Source of the DNA: Gottfriedia sp049568075
GTDB taxonomy: Bacteria; Bacillota; Bacilli; Bacillales; Bacillaceae_G
NCBI GenBank assembly: GCA_049568075.1
Contig: CP144911.1
Direction: 5' to 3' (one strand)
DNA length: 64,000 bases
Part shown: one piece after another, positions 1 to 7,103 of the stretch
Position numbering within the stretch: the first letter of the stretch is position 1
How the letters are laid out: every line of letters begins with the position of its first letter
Position numbers and translations under genes: made by a program
The notes under the pieces: model-generated
Seen by the model: the letters and a program-made list of their open reading frames with translations, nothing else
Database searches by the model: none
What the model was told of the DNA's origin: nothing

Positions 1-243
1 ATGATATATAAATGATGTTCTACGACATTCATTACCTTTGATTCCAATTAAATTGCTCCTCTCAACACTTTTCAACTACTCATAGATTGACCTTGTTGTA
101 TTAGAAATATTTATTAACTATTTCGTTATTATGGATAATTTTAATTATAATTTTTCTTCATTGGGAACTATAATGTTGAAAGTTTGAATGGGGGAAGTAG
201 ATTTCCTTTTCAAAATTAGGCAAAAAAGAGAGGTAGTACTACT

Positions 244-1584
244 ATGAATAAAAAGTTGGAACCTTCGTTAGATCCTTCTAAAGTTTTAGTGTCTGGATTT
301 GCCCTCATTATTTTAATTGGTAGTATATTTCTAACCCTTCCAATTGCAACTAGGGATGGTGAAGGTCTTAAGTTTTTAGATGCATTATTTACTTCTACTT
401 CAGCTACTTGTGTAACGGGACTTGTGGTAGTGGATACTGGAACAACATTCACTTTATTTGGGCAATTAGTTATTTTGACACTCATACAAGTAGGTGGATT
501 AGGCTTTATGACTTTTGCAACTTTTTTTGCTGTTATTCTAGGGAAGAGAATTTCTTTAAAGGAACGTTTATTACTGCAAGAGGCTTTAAATAACTTATCG
601 ATTGCAGGTATTGTCCGTTTAGTGAAGAGAATCCTCATTTTTACTTTTATCATTGAATTAGTTGGGGGGATCTTGTTAGCATTTCGTTTTGCTTTTGATA
701 TGCCAATAAAAAAAGCTATCTATTATGGACTATTTCATTCAATTTCAAACTTTAATAATGCAGGGTTTGATTTAATGGGTGATTTTAAAAGTCTAACTGG
801 TTATGTAGCTGATCCACTTGTTACGATTGTTGTATGTTTATTGATTACACTTGGTGGAATTGGTTTTATTGTAATGAACGAACTATATGAATACAAGCAT
901 ACTAAAATGCTCTCTTTACATACAAAAGTTGTTCTTCGTACAAGCATTATTTTATTGGTTGTAGGGACTGTCTTAATATTCTTATTGGAATTGCATAATC
1001 CAAAAACATTGCAACCATTATCGTGGTCAGGAAAATTACTTGGTTCTTTATATCAATCCGTGACACCTAGAACAGCAGGGTCAAATACATTGAATATTCC
1101 TGATTTAACGCAAACCACTCTTTTTATTACGATTATTCTTATGTTTATTGGAGCATCCCCAGGTTCTACTGGTGGTGGGATTAAAACTACTACATTTGCT
1201 ACTTTATTGGGAGCGGTTAGGTCTCAAGTTAAAGGGAAAGAAGATGTAGTCTTATTTAATCGAACGGTAATGTACGATACAATCTATAAGGCGCTTACAG
1301 TAACAATAAGTGGCCTTCTAATTGTAATGGTTGTTACTTTGGTTTTAACGATAACCGAACATGGTAAAGACTTCTTAATGATATTTTTCGAAGCAACTTC
1401 AGCTTTTGGCACCGTTGGGTTATCTATGGGGTTGACACCTGATTTAACGCCGCTTGGAAGAATTTTAATTATATTAACCATGTTTGCTGGTAGGGTTGGC
1501 CCATTGACGATTGCTTTTGCCGTCACTTTAAAAAGAAAATCGGATCCATTTAAACGTCCGAAAGGAAAAATTATGATAGGGTAA
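244..1584 (+). CDS. ktrB: KtrB/TrkH-family potassium channel subunit
   Basis: Membrane subunit of a Ktr-type K+ uptake system: it forms the ion path and is gated by the cytoplasmic RCK ring encoded next door. At 446 aa it has the usual KtrB/KtrD length. Four membrane-P-loop-membrane repeats can be followed, with filter glycines near G59 (ATCVTG), G174 (NNAG), G279 (PRTAG) and G392 (GTVG). A glycine-rich stretch (PGSTGGG) sits in the third repeat, as in the family gating loop. The ATG is preceded by GAGAGGTAG. It is followed after 33 nt by ktrA, so the two are probably one operon. No c-di-AMP riboswitch is visible upstream, unlike kimA downstream. It could equally be named ktrD. Confidence 0.93.
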   Translation: MNKKLEPSLDPSKVLVSGFALIILIGSIFLTLPIATRDGEGLKFLDALFTSTSATCVTGLVVVDTGTTFTLFGQLVILTLIQVGGLGFMTFATFFAVILGKRISLKERLLLQEALNNLSIAGIVRLVKRILIFTFIIELVGGILLAFRFAFDMPIKKAIYYGLFHSISNFNNAGFDLMGDFKSLTGYVADPLVTIVVCLLITLGGIGFIVMNELYEYKHTKMLSLHTKVVLRTSIILLVVGTVLIFLLELHNPKTLQPLSWSGKLLGSLYQSVTPRTAGSNTLNIPDLTQTTLFITIILMFIGASPGSTGGGIKTTTFATLLGAVRSQVKGKEDVVLFNRTVMYDTIYKALTVTISGLLIVMVVTLVLTITEHGKDFLMIFFEATSAFGTVGLSMGLTPDLTPLGRILIILTMFAGRVGPLTIAFAVTLKRKSDPFKRPKGKIMIG

Positions 1585-1617
1585 GTAGACCATAATGATT
1601 TTATAGGAGCATGTTAT

Positions 1618-2271
1618 ATGAAAAAACAATATGCAGTCATTGGACTTGGAAGATTTGGTTCGGGTATTGTAAATACTTTATTGGATCATGGAAATGAAGT
1701 GTTGGTTATTGATAATAATGATGAACGCATAAATGAGATTGCAGATCGAGCGACCCATGCGGTAATAGCAGATTCAACAAATGAGGAGTCATTAAAAGCA
1801 ATAGGAATCGGCAATTTCGACACAGTCATTGTAGCGATTGGAAATGATATGCAAGCCAGTATTTTGACAACATTAGTGTTAAATGATCTAAGTATTAATA
1901 AAATCGTCGTAAAGGCATTAAATAAGCAGCATGGTGAAGTATTGAAAAGAGTTGGTGCGGATTGGGTAATCTATCCAGAAAGGAATATGGGAGAACGTGT
2001 TGCACACCAACTAATGTCACCAAATGTTTTAAATTTTATTGAACTTGCAAAAAATTACAGTATAGAAGAAATTAAGTTACCGTCTAAAATGGTGGGGAAA
2101 AGTTTAAAGGAATTAAATATAAGAGTAGAGTTTAATTTAACGGTAATTGCTATTAAAACCCAAGGAGTCGTTAATATTTCACCCTCTCCTGATGAGGTTA
2201 TACATGAGGGAGATGTATTGGTAATGATTGGGGAAAATAGGGATTTACATCGTTTTGCAAACCTTGACTAA
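1618..2271 (+). CDS. ktrA: KtrA/KtrC-type RCK regulatory subunit of K+ uptake
   Basis: Cytoplasmic gating subunit that forms an octameric ring under KtrB. The N-terminal Rossmann (RCK_N) domain shows GLGRFG at residues 9-14, with the acidic run VIDNNDE ending the second strand. The C-terminal RCK_C/TrkA_C domain (about residues 135-217) is the family site for c-di-AMP, which inhibits uptake. The length (217 aa) is typical. The start is supported by AGGAG 8 nt upstream. It is the last gene of the ktrBA unit. No U-tract terminator follows directly; a 10-bp hairpin lies at 2346-2368. Confidence 0.93.
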   Translation: MKKQYAVIGLGRFGSGIVNTLLDHGNEVLVIDNNDERINEIADRATHAVIADSTNEESLKAIGIGNFDTVIVAIGNDMQASILTTLVLNDLSINKIVVKALNKQHGEVLKRVGADWVIYPERNMGERVAHQLMSPNVLNFIELAKNYSIEEIKLPSKMVGKSLKELNIRVEFNLTVIAIKTQGVVNISPSPDEVIHEGDVLVMIGENRDLHRFANLD

Positions 2272-2345
2272 GTGCATAAATCTGTTTACAGCGAATTACT
2301 TTTTTAGTGGAATTTAGAAATTATTAAAGTTAATTTTAAAGAATT

Positions 2346-2368
2346 GGAGTCACTACGCTAGTGACCCC
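2346..2368. repeat. Hairpin downstream of ktrA
   Basis: GGAGTCACTA and TAGTGACCCC pair around a CGC loop with one mismatch. No U-run follows, so it is not a standard terminator. It could be a transcript 3'-end structure or part of the structured region that continues to 2545. Confidence 0.45.
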
Positions 2369-2391
2369 ACCATTGATGAAGGTATTTATTA

Positions 2392-2493
2392 ATGAGTAGA
2401 ATGGAATTAAACCGTATAAAAAAACTTCTTTTAAATCTTGAAATAAATGTAAACGATTACCAAAAATATGGTCTTAAAAATCATTACTTGTAA
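2392..2493 (+). CDS. Possible 33-aa small ORF (leader peptide?)
   Basis: ATG at 2392 follows AAGG by 9 nt and opens a 33-codon frame rich in Leu, Lys and Asn, beginning MSRMELNRIKK. I do not recognise it. Its last 16 codons contain the left arm of the 15-bp inverted repeat 2446-2460/2494-2508, and the right arm begins at the first base after its stop codon. That geometry is what a translation-coupled leader would have, but chance is not excluded for a frame this short. Confidence 0.25.
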   Translation: MSRMELNRIKKLLLNLEINVNDYQKYGLKNHYL

Positions 2494-2508
2494 GTAATCG
2501 TTTACATT
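2446..2508. repeat. 15-bp perfect inverted repeat with a nested alternative hairpin
   Basis: AATGTAAACGATTAC (2446-2460) is exactly complementary to 2494-2508, with a 33-nt loop. Inside it ATTACTT (2483-2489) and AAGTAAT (2492-2498) form a second hairpin. The second overlaps the right arm of the first, so the two cannot form together. No factor can be named. Confidence 0.55.
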
Positions 2509-2517
2509 AGTAATTCC

Positions 2518-2545
2518 AAAAATCACCATTTGACGAGTGATTTTT
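2518..2545 (+). terminator. Intrinsic terminator before the triplicated peptide genes
   Basis: AAAAATCAC and GTGATTTTT form a 9-bp perfect stem ending in a T run. It separates the ktr region from the peptide array. Confidence 0.6.
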
Positions 2546-2555
2546 AACATGATAA

Positions 2556-2614
2556 AGTTGGTCTTACGTTTAAAAACGAACGTCAAACCACGGCCATTTG
2601 GTCATGGTTTTTTT
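2556..2614 (+). promoter_or_regulatory. Attenuator-like leader, copy 1
   Basis: A terminator hairpin (AAACCACGGCC at 2585-2595 pairing with GGTCATGGTTT, then T4) sits about 30 nt before the start codon. Upstream, GGTCTTACGTT can pair with AACGTCAAACC. That second stem shares AAACC with the terminator 5' arm, so the two are mutually exclusive. No paralogue precedes this copy, so the element appears to belong to the gene downstream of it. Confidence 0.5.
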
Positions 2615-2644
2615 ATATGAAAAAATGAGAAAGGAGAAATCAAA

Positions 2645-2833
2645 ATGAAGAAAGTAATCTTATCTTTAGTAGTAGGATGTGGATTTTCTATTTTACTGAC
2701 AGGGTACGAAACGAATAAGTCAGAAGTTAATAAAGAGATCTCTATGTTTAATCAAACTGAGGTACAAAACGTGTTAACAAACACTTTATCAGTTGATAAT
2801 TCACAAGAGATCGTTTGGAATCAAGCGCGATAA
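2645..2833 (+). CDS. Small secreted or membrane-anchored peptide, copy 1 of 3
   Basis: A 62-aa protein of unknown function. Residues 1-20 form a signal-peptide-like segment (KK, then a hydrophobic core) ending LLTGY where a lipoprotein would have LxGC, so the lipobox cysteine is replaced by Tyr (TAC, one base from TGC). The remaining 43 residues are polar and end IVWNQAR. The start follows AAAGGAGAAATCAAA. Two paralogues follow within 600 nt. The shared hydrophilic tail and C-terminus could be a processed secreted peptide, but nothing in the sequence proves export or activity. Confidence 0.75.
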   Translation: MKKVILSLVVGCGFSILLTGYETNKSEVNKEISMFNQTEVQNVLTNTLSVDNSQEIVWNQAR

Positions 2834-2856
2834 ATAGTCGCAAAACTTCCGAGGTT

Positions 2857-2910
2857 GGTCTTACGTTTAAAAACGAACGTCAAACCACGGCCAAAGGTCA
2901 TGGTTTTTTT
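2857..2910 (+). promoter_or_regulatory. Attenuator-like leader, copy 2
   Basis: Same organisation as copy 1: an ACGTT/AACGT hairpin, then AAACCACGGCC (2882-2892) paired with GGTCATGGTTT and a T run ending at 2910. It can serve as terminator of copy 1, attenuator of copy 2, or both. Confidence 0.5.
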
Positions 2911-2940
2911 ATATGGAAAAAATCGAGAGGAGAAAACAAA

Positions 2941-3129
2941 ATGAAAAAAGCAATTTTATCTTTAGTAGTAGGATGTGGATTTTCTATTTTACTGACAGGG
3001 TACGAAACGAATAAGTCAGAAGTTAATAAAAAGATCTCAACGTTTAATCAAACTGAAGTACAAAACGTGTTAACAAACATGGTAGCAGTTGATCAATCAA
3101 AAGAGATCATTTGGAATCAAGCACGCTAA
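2941..3129 (+). CDS. Small secreted or membrane-anchored peptide, copy 2 of 3
   Basis: A 62-aa paralogue of the copies on either side. ATG at 2941 follows GAGAGGAGAAAACAAA. A longer frame from 2815 would run through the hairpin leader and is rejected. The signal-like segment again ends LLTGY in place of a lipobox. The tail differs from copy 1 mainly at TNMVAVDQSKEI and ends IIWNQAR. Frame and termini are kept across copies, which suggests the protein product is selected. Function unknown. Confidence 0.75.
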   Translation: MKKAILSLVVGCGFSILLTGYETNKSEVNKKISTFNQTEVQNVLTNMVAVDQSKEIIWNQAR

Positions 3130-3154
3130 TTAGTCGTGAAATTTCCACTTTAGT

Positions 3155-3209
3155 TGGTCTTACGTTTAAAAACAAACGTCAAACCACGGCCAAAGGTCAT
3201 GGTTTTTTT
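3155..3209 (+). promoter_or_regulatory. Attenuator-like leader, copy 3
   Basis: Third copy. The hairpin loop has one G-to-A change while both stems are intact. The terminator stem is at 3181-3209 and ends in seven T. Confidence 0.5.
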
Positions 3210-3238
3210 ATATGAAAAAATCGAGAGGAGAAAACAAA

Positions 3239-3427
3239 ATGAAAAAAGTAATTTTATCTTTAGTAGTAGGATGTGGACTTACTATTTTGCTGACTGAGTA
3301 CGAAACGAATATGTCAGATGCTAATAAAAAAATCTCTACATTTAATCAAACAGAAGTGCAAAACGTCTTAACGAACACTTTAGCTACGAATAAGTCTCAA
3401 CAAATCGTTTGGAATCAAGTACGCTAA
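3239..3427 (+). CDS. Small secreted or membrane-anchored peptide, copy 3 of 3
   Basis: The most diverged 62-aa copy. The would-be lipobox reads LLTEY, so the Gly at -1 has also gone, and Ser-Glu-Val becomes Ser-Asp-Ala. The stretch FNQTEVQNVLTNTLA and the C-terminus IVWNQVR are kept. ATG at 3239 is preceded by GAGAGGAGAAAACAAA; an in-frame ATG at 3212 lies inside the leader and lacks a ribosome site. Function unknown. Confidence 0.75.
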   Translation: MKKVILSLVVGCGLTILLTEYETNMSDANKKISTFNQTEVQNVLTNTLATNKSQQIVWNQVR

Positions 3428-3431
3428 TAAT

Positions 3432-3456
3432 AGAGTAAATTTGTTTACTCTTATTT
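3432..3456 (+). terminator. Terminator closing the peptide array
   Basis: AGAGTAAA and TTTACTCT form an 8-bp stem followed by TATTTT. Confidence 0.6.
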
Positions 3457-3564
3457 TGAGATTAAAAAAATTCGATTGTAAATTTTAGTAAAAGTCTATT
3501 TACAAATTTATCCTAAAGTTATATATTTACATTTAAATTCTATATTTTTCTAATTCAAAATCAT

Positions 3565-3680
3565 AGTTGCTTAATCTTAAAAAGAGCGGGGGAACCATTT
3601 CTTTATTGGGGTGAATCCTTTTTTGTAAAGGTAGGGGTATTCTTTAATCCCGAATCCGACAGCTAACCTCGTAAGCATTT
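3565..3680 (+). promoter_or_regulatory. ydaO/yuaA-type c-di-AMP riboswitch
   Basis: The conserved blocks of this class appear in order: TTGCTTAATCT, GAGCGGGGGAACC, GGGGTGAATCC, AGGTAGGGG, CCCGAATCCGACAGCTAACC and TCGTAAGCA. The closing helix pairs TTGCTTA (from 3567) with TAAGCA (to 3677). The class binds two c-di-AMP molecules and turns expression off when the second messenger is high, that is when cell K+ is high. It lies directly upstream of kimA. Confidence 0.93.
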
Positions 3681-3711
3681 AAAGAAGGGGGTTTATTTAG
3701 TATTGTTTTTT

Positions 3712-3740
3712 AAACACTAAGTAAAGTTTAGTGTTTTTTT
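3712..3740 (+). terminator. Riboswitch-controlled terminator before kimA
   Basis: AAACACTAA (3712-3720) pairs with TTAGTGTTT (3728-3736) and runs into T residues. It sits between the aptamer and the kimA start, as expected for the expression platform. Confidence 0.85.
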
Positions 3741-3808
3741 GTATGCAAAAAATTGGGGAATTGGCTGTAACACGCCAATGTTATTTGTTTCTTAAAGGGG
3801 AGAGAATC

Positions 3809-5713
3809 ATGCATCATCCGTCCGAATATATAGAAATTGGACTATTTATTTTAGCGATTTTTGGGATTTATTACTCGGTTGCAAATTTTAACAGCGTAAA
3901 ACGAGTATTTATTGGTAGACCAATGAGAACTGCAGAAATACATGCGCAGCACAATAAACTAATTTGGTTCATTGCTTTACCGATTCTTGCAGCTGATTTG
4001 TATTCATCAGTATCTTATGGACCAGAGGCAGGTATGACCGAATTAATGAGTCTAGGGGCCAAAGCACACTGGTATATCATACCGATTACAATAGCAACTG
4101 TTCTTTTATTAGGAATTCTAATTCTTTCTTATATAATGGGGATTTTAGCTTATCCAAGTGGTGGCGGGGCATATGCTATTGCCAAAGACAATTTCAAACC
4201 TCGATGGGTTTCACTCGTAGCATCAAGCTCTCTATTAGTAGATTATATTTTAACAGTTGCAGTTTCAGTTTCTGCTGCACTTGAAGCTGTGTCATCTGCT
4301 TACCCAGCAGTTGCACCTTATGAAACAGTATTAGCAATATTTTGTGTTTTTTTATTACTAGTTGTCAATCTTCGTGGGGTTGCAGAATCAGCTAAAATAT
4401 TTGCGTGGCCAACATTTGGCTTTATGATTTGTATGTTACTTTTGATTTTTACTGGATTCTTTGATGAATTCCAAAATGGATTTGTACAACATCATACACC
4501 TACGTTTGGTACAGTTCCACAAGGATTAAGTATTTTACTTGTATTGAAAGCATTTAGTTCTGCATGTTCTGCATTAACAGGTATAGAAACCATTTCAAAT
4601 GCAGTACCGGTTTTTAGAGAACCTCGTCAAAAAAATGCGATTAAAACATATATAGCATTAGGCGTAATTACTTCAATTACTCTTTTAGGATTTGCTTATC
4701 ATTTATATGTAAACGGGATTTCACCTAATCCAAATGATACAATGTTATCACAATTAATAAAGGTGTATTTTGGACACGGAATTTTATATCAAGTAATCAT
4801 TTGGTTTACATTTATTATTTTAATTTTGGCAGCTAACTCGACTTTTACAGGATTTTCGCAATTAGCAGCAATCGTAGCAGCGGATGGTTTTTTACCGAGG
4901 GGATTTACAAACAGAGGCGATCGTTTAGGTTATTCTAATGGCATTATCGCACTTGCTGCAGCAGCGAGTATTTTAATTATTGCATTCCAAGCCCATACTA
5001 ATGCACTGATTCCACTATACGCAATTGGTGTATTTTTATCATTTACAATTGCGCAATTAGGATTAACACGAAGATGGAAGCGAGTAAAAGGGCCTAAATG
5101 GCAAGTTAAATTAGCAATAAATGTAATAGGATTAGTTGTAACTTCTGTTGTTACCGTAATCTTTGCAGTAACAAAATTTGTAGATGGTGCTTGGGTTGTT
5201 TTAGTCGTAATTCCGACAATTATATTCTTCTCTTTAGCGATCTATAAACATTATCAAAATGTAGCAAGCGAATTAAAGATCGATTTAAGTTCATTTAAAC
5301 CGGAGGCAAATAAAGTCATTACAGTTGTATTAGTTTCGGGAACTCATCGAGTTGTTCATAATACATTGTCATTTGCAAAAGGGATTGCAACAGAACCGAT
5401 CGCTGTTTATGTTGGATTTGATGATGAATCAATTGAGAAAATGGAAGAAAAATGGGAAGAGTGGGGTAATCCATGTCGCTTAGTCGTTCTAAAAAGCCCG
5501 TATCGTTCAGTACTTGCACCACTTTCAAGATTTATTAAGTTAATAGAAGGTAATGAACCTGATAGTCACGTGCAAATTGTGATTCCACAATTTATCCCTA
5601 AGAGATGGTGGCATAATCTTCTTCACAATCAAACGGCACTTTTACTTCGACTTTGGTTAATAAGTCAAAAGGATGTAGTCGTTACGACGGTTCCTTATCA
5701 TTTGAGAAAATAG
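3809..5713 (+). CDS. kimA: KimA-type high-affinity potassium transporter (APC superfamily)
   Basis: Membrane K+ importer, 634 aa. About 12 hydrophobic segments fill residues 10-480 (YSSVSYGPEA, SGGGAYAIAKDNF and LTGIETISNAVP are recognisable core motifs). A cytoplasmic domain from about 500 to the end (VITVVLVSGTHR onward) follows. The ATG at 3809 with AAAGGGGAGAG is chosen; an upstream in-frame start at 3731 lies inside the riboswitch terminator. In B. subtilis kimA (ydaO) is also under this riboswitch, and the protein itself is inhibited by c-di-AMP. Together with ktrBA this makes a K+ uptake locus. A terminator follows at once. Confidence 0.93.
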   Translation: MHHPSEYIEIGLFILAIFGIYYSVANFNSVKRVFIGRPMRTAEIHAQHNKLIWFIALPILAADLYSSVSYGPEAGMTELMSLGAKAHWYIIPITIATVLLLGILILSYIMGILAYPSGGGAYAIAKDNFKPRWVSLVASSSLLVDYILTVAVSVSAALEAVSSAYPAVAPYETVLAIFCVFLLLVVNLRGVAESAKIFAWPTFGFMICMLLLIFTGFFDEFQNGFVQHHTPTFGTVPQGLSILLVLKAFSSACSALTGIETISNAVPVFREPRQKNAIKTYIALGVITSITLLGFAYHLYVNGISPNPNDTMLSQLIKVYFGHGILYQVIIWFTFIILILAANSTFTGFSQLAAIVAADGFLPRGFTNRGDRLGYSNGIIALAAAASILIIAFQAHTNALIPLYAIGVFLSFTIAQLGLTRRWKRVKGPKWQVKLAINVIGLVVTSVVTVIFAVTKFVDGAWVVLVVIPTIIFFSLAIYKHYQNVASELKIDLSSFKPEANKVITVVLVSGTHRVVHNTLSFAKGIATEPIAVYVGFDDESIEKMEEKWEEWGNPCRLVVLKSPYRSVLAPLSRFIKLIEGNEPDSHVQIVIPQFIPKRWWHNLLHNQTALLLRLWLISQKDVVVTTVPYHLRK

Positions 5714-5715
5714 AA

Positions 5716-5748
5716 AAAAAGCATGAAATTTTGAATTTCATGCTTTTT
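5716..5748. terminator. Terminator after kimA
   Basis: AAAAAGCATGAAATT and AATTTCATGCTTTTT form a 15-bp perfect stem around a 3-nt loop. Confidence 0.85.
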
Positions 5749-5775
5749 AATTTTACATATCAAAGTAAAAAATAC

Positions 5776-5823
5776 TTGCCAAAGTTATGTTATACAATTA
5801 TCATTTGTATGCACAAACAAATG
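5776..5823 (+). promoter_or_regulatory. Promoter with overlapping dyad, oxidoreductase gene
   Basis: TTGCCA (5776-5781), 17 nt, TATCAT (5799-5804). CATTTGT (5802-5808) and ACAAATG (5817-5823) form an inverted repeat across the -10 and start site, a plausible site for the MarR protein encoded one gene downstream. Confidence 0.5.
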
Positions 5824-5842
5824 AAGTTAAAAGAGAGTTAAT

Positions 5843-6379
5843 ATGAAAACTTTAGTTATCGTTGCACATCCATATATGGAACAATCAATAGTTAATAAGG
5901 TATGGATGAATCGTCTCCAACAAGAGGAAGTTATGATTCATAATTTATATGCTCACTATCCAAATTTTGAAATTGATGTTGAAGAAGAGCAACAGTTATT
6001 ATTAGATCATGACCGGATTGTACTACAATTCCCATTTTACTGGTATAGTACTCCAGCTATATTAAAACAATGGCAAGACTCTGTGTTAAGCTATGGATTT
6101 GCTTACGGTTCTGAAGGTACTAAACTGAAAGGAAAAGAATTAATACTTGCTATCTCGACAGGTGGACCTGAACAAGCGTATCAAGCAGGTGGATCTAATC
6201 ATTACTCGATGAGTGAATTAACTCGTCCATTACAAGCTACTGCAACCCTATGTGGAATGCACTTTTTACCTTCATTTTTACTCCAGGGAGTTATGAATTT
6301 AACAGATGAAAAACTTCAAGAAAGTGCCGAAGAGTTAGCTTCATATATTACAAATCCGAATTTGCGTGGAAATCGTTAA
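5843..6379 (+). CDS. NAD(P)H-dependent flavodoxin-fold oxidoreductase (YwrO/KefF/MdaB-like)
   Basis: Cytoplasmic FMN or FAD quinone reductase, 178 aa. The flavodoxin-fold start (MKTLVIVAHPYMEQS), the FPFYWYSTPAILKQWQDSVLSYGFAYG block that packs on the flavin in this family, and STGGPEQAYQ later are diagnostic. Members reduce quinones or other electrophiles and are often induced by them. A MarR gene lies about 100 nt downstream on the same strand, and both genes carry TTTGTA/ACAAAT-type dyads upstream, so repression by that regulator is likely. The exact substrate is not deducible. Confidence 0.88.
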   Translation: MKTLVIVAHPYMEQSIVNKVWMNRLQQEEVMIHNLYAHYPNFEIDVEEEQQLLLDHDRIVLQFPFYWYSTPAILKQWQDSVLSYGFAYGSEGTKLKGKELILAISTGGPEQAYQAGGSNHYSMSELTRPLQATATLCGMHFLPSFLLQGVMNLTDEKLQESAEELASYITNPNLRGNR

Positions 6380-6415
6380 ATATAAATGCTGTTTTACAGT
6401 TGTTTTATGAACTAA

Positions 6416-6456
6416 TTGACAAAGCATTGTTTTATTTTGTAAGTTGTATCTACAAA
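6416..6456 (+). promoter_or_regulatory. Promoter region and dyad before the MarR gene
   Basis: TTGACA at 6416-6421 is a good -35; the -10 is weak. TTTGTA (6436-6441) and TACAAA (6451-6456) form an inverted repeat in the -10 area, resembling the dyad upstream of 5843. Confidence 0.4.
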
Positions 6457-6480
6457 TAAGATCATTCAGGAGCTGAGCAA

Positions 6481-6906
6481 ATGGAACAATATTTTAGTAA
6501 TTGTTTATACTTTTCTGCCAATCATTTGGCTAGATTAATGAATAAGATGGCAGAAGAGGAATTTGCTCCACTTGGCATTTCCCCTACTTATGCATTTTTA
6601 TTAATGGCTGTTTATGAACAACCCAATATTACCCAAACAGAATTAAGTAATATTTTGCATATTGCCCCATCAACTACAACAAGATTTGTAGAAAAATTAG
6701 AAGTAAAGAAACTTGTGGAGCGAAAAAGTGAAGGGAAATTAACATTAGTTAATCTAACAAATAAAGGATTAGCAATTCAAGAAGAAATAAAAAAGTGTTG
6801 GAAAAGCTTGTATAAGCGCTATGCAGAAATACTAGGTGAGGATTTAGCAAAACAAATTACTTCACAATCCTTTCAAGCTTCGATTCAAATTGAATCAGCA
6901 AAATAA
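6481..6906 (+). CDS. MarR-family transcriptional regulator
   Basis: A 141-aa winged-helix dimer. The recognition region lies at about residues 55-95 (ITQTELSNILHIAPSTTTRFVEKLEVKKLVERKS without gaps in the fold), followed by the wing and a C-terminal dimer helix. The start follows AGGAGCTGAGCAA. It is placed behind the flavodoxin-like oxidoreductase. Matching dyads before both genes suggest autorepression plus control of the enzyme, released by an electrophile or quinone as for other MarR-oxidoreductase pairs. That pairing is inference. Confidence 0.88.
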   Translation: MEQYFSNCLYFSANHLARLMNKMAEEEFAPLGISPTYAFLLMAVYEQPNITQTELSNILHIAPSTTTRFVEKLEVKKLVERKSEGKLTLVNLTNKGLAIQEEIKKCWKSLYKRYAEILGEDLAKQITSQSFQASIQIESAK

Positions 6907-6923
6907 TTTAAGATGTGAGATAT

Positions 6924-6949
6924 AGAGTCTGTTTATAGGCTCTTTTTTT
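6924..6949 (+). terminator. Terminator after the MarR gene
   Basis: AGAGTC pairs with GGCTCT (one G-T pair), followed by a T run. Confidence 0.6.
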
Positions 6950-7103
6950 ATTTCTATGATTTTACATAAATAGATTAATATTTACTTACCCTGGATTCCT
7001 CAAAATTTTAAAAAATATTCTTAATATCTAAGAATGGGTCATACAATATACGAGGTATAAATTTATGAAAATATAACTAAACCTAATAAATAAGGATGAT
7101 GTT

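Larger units (their letters stand above)
2555..3430 (+). repeat. Tandem triplication: leader hairpins plus 62-aa gene, about 300-bp unit
   Basis: Three consecutive units each contain the same roughly 60-nt leader (TTGGTCTTACG ... CATGG plus T run), a GAGAAA-type ribosome site and a 62-codon gene. Repeat length is about 300 bp. The copies differ by scattered substitutions but keep frame, length and both ends of the protein. Confidence 0.85.

Noticed and set aside
20..240. Possible riboswitch upstream of ktrB, as in B. subtilis
   Set aside because: None of the conserved ydaO blocks (GGGGAACC, GGTGAATCC, AGCTAACCTCG) occur there; only AT-rich sequence and a TATAAT at 169-174 are present.
5319..5528. 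Leftward 69-aa frame opposite kimA
   Set aside because: It lies opposite the conserved C-terminal domain of KimA and has no ribosome site; shadow frame.
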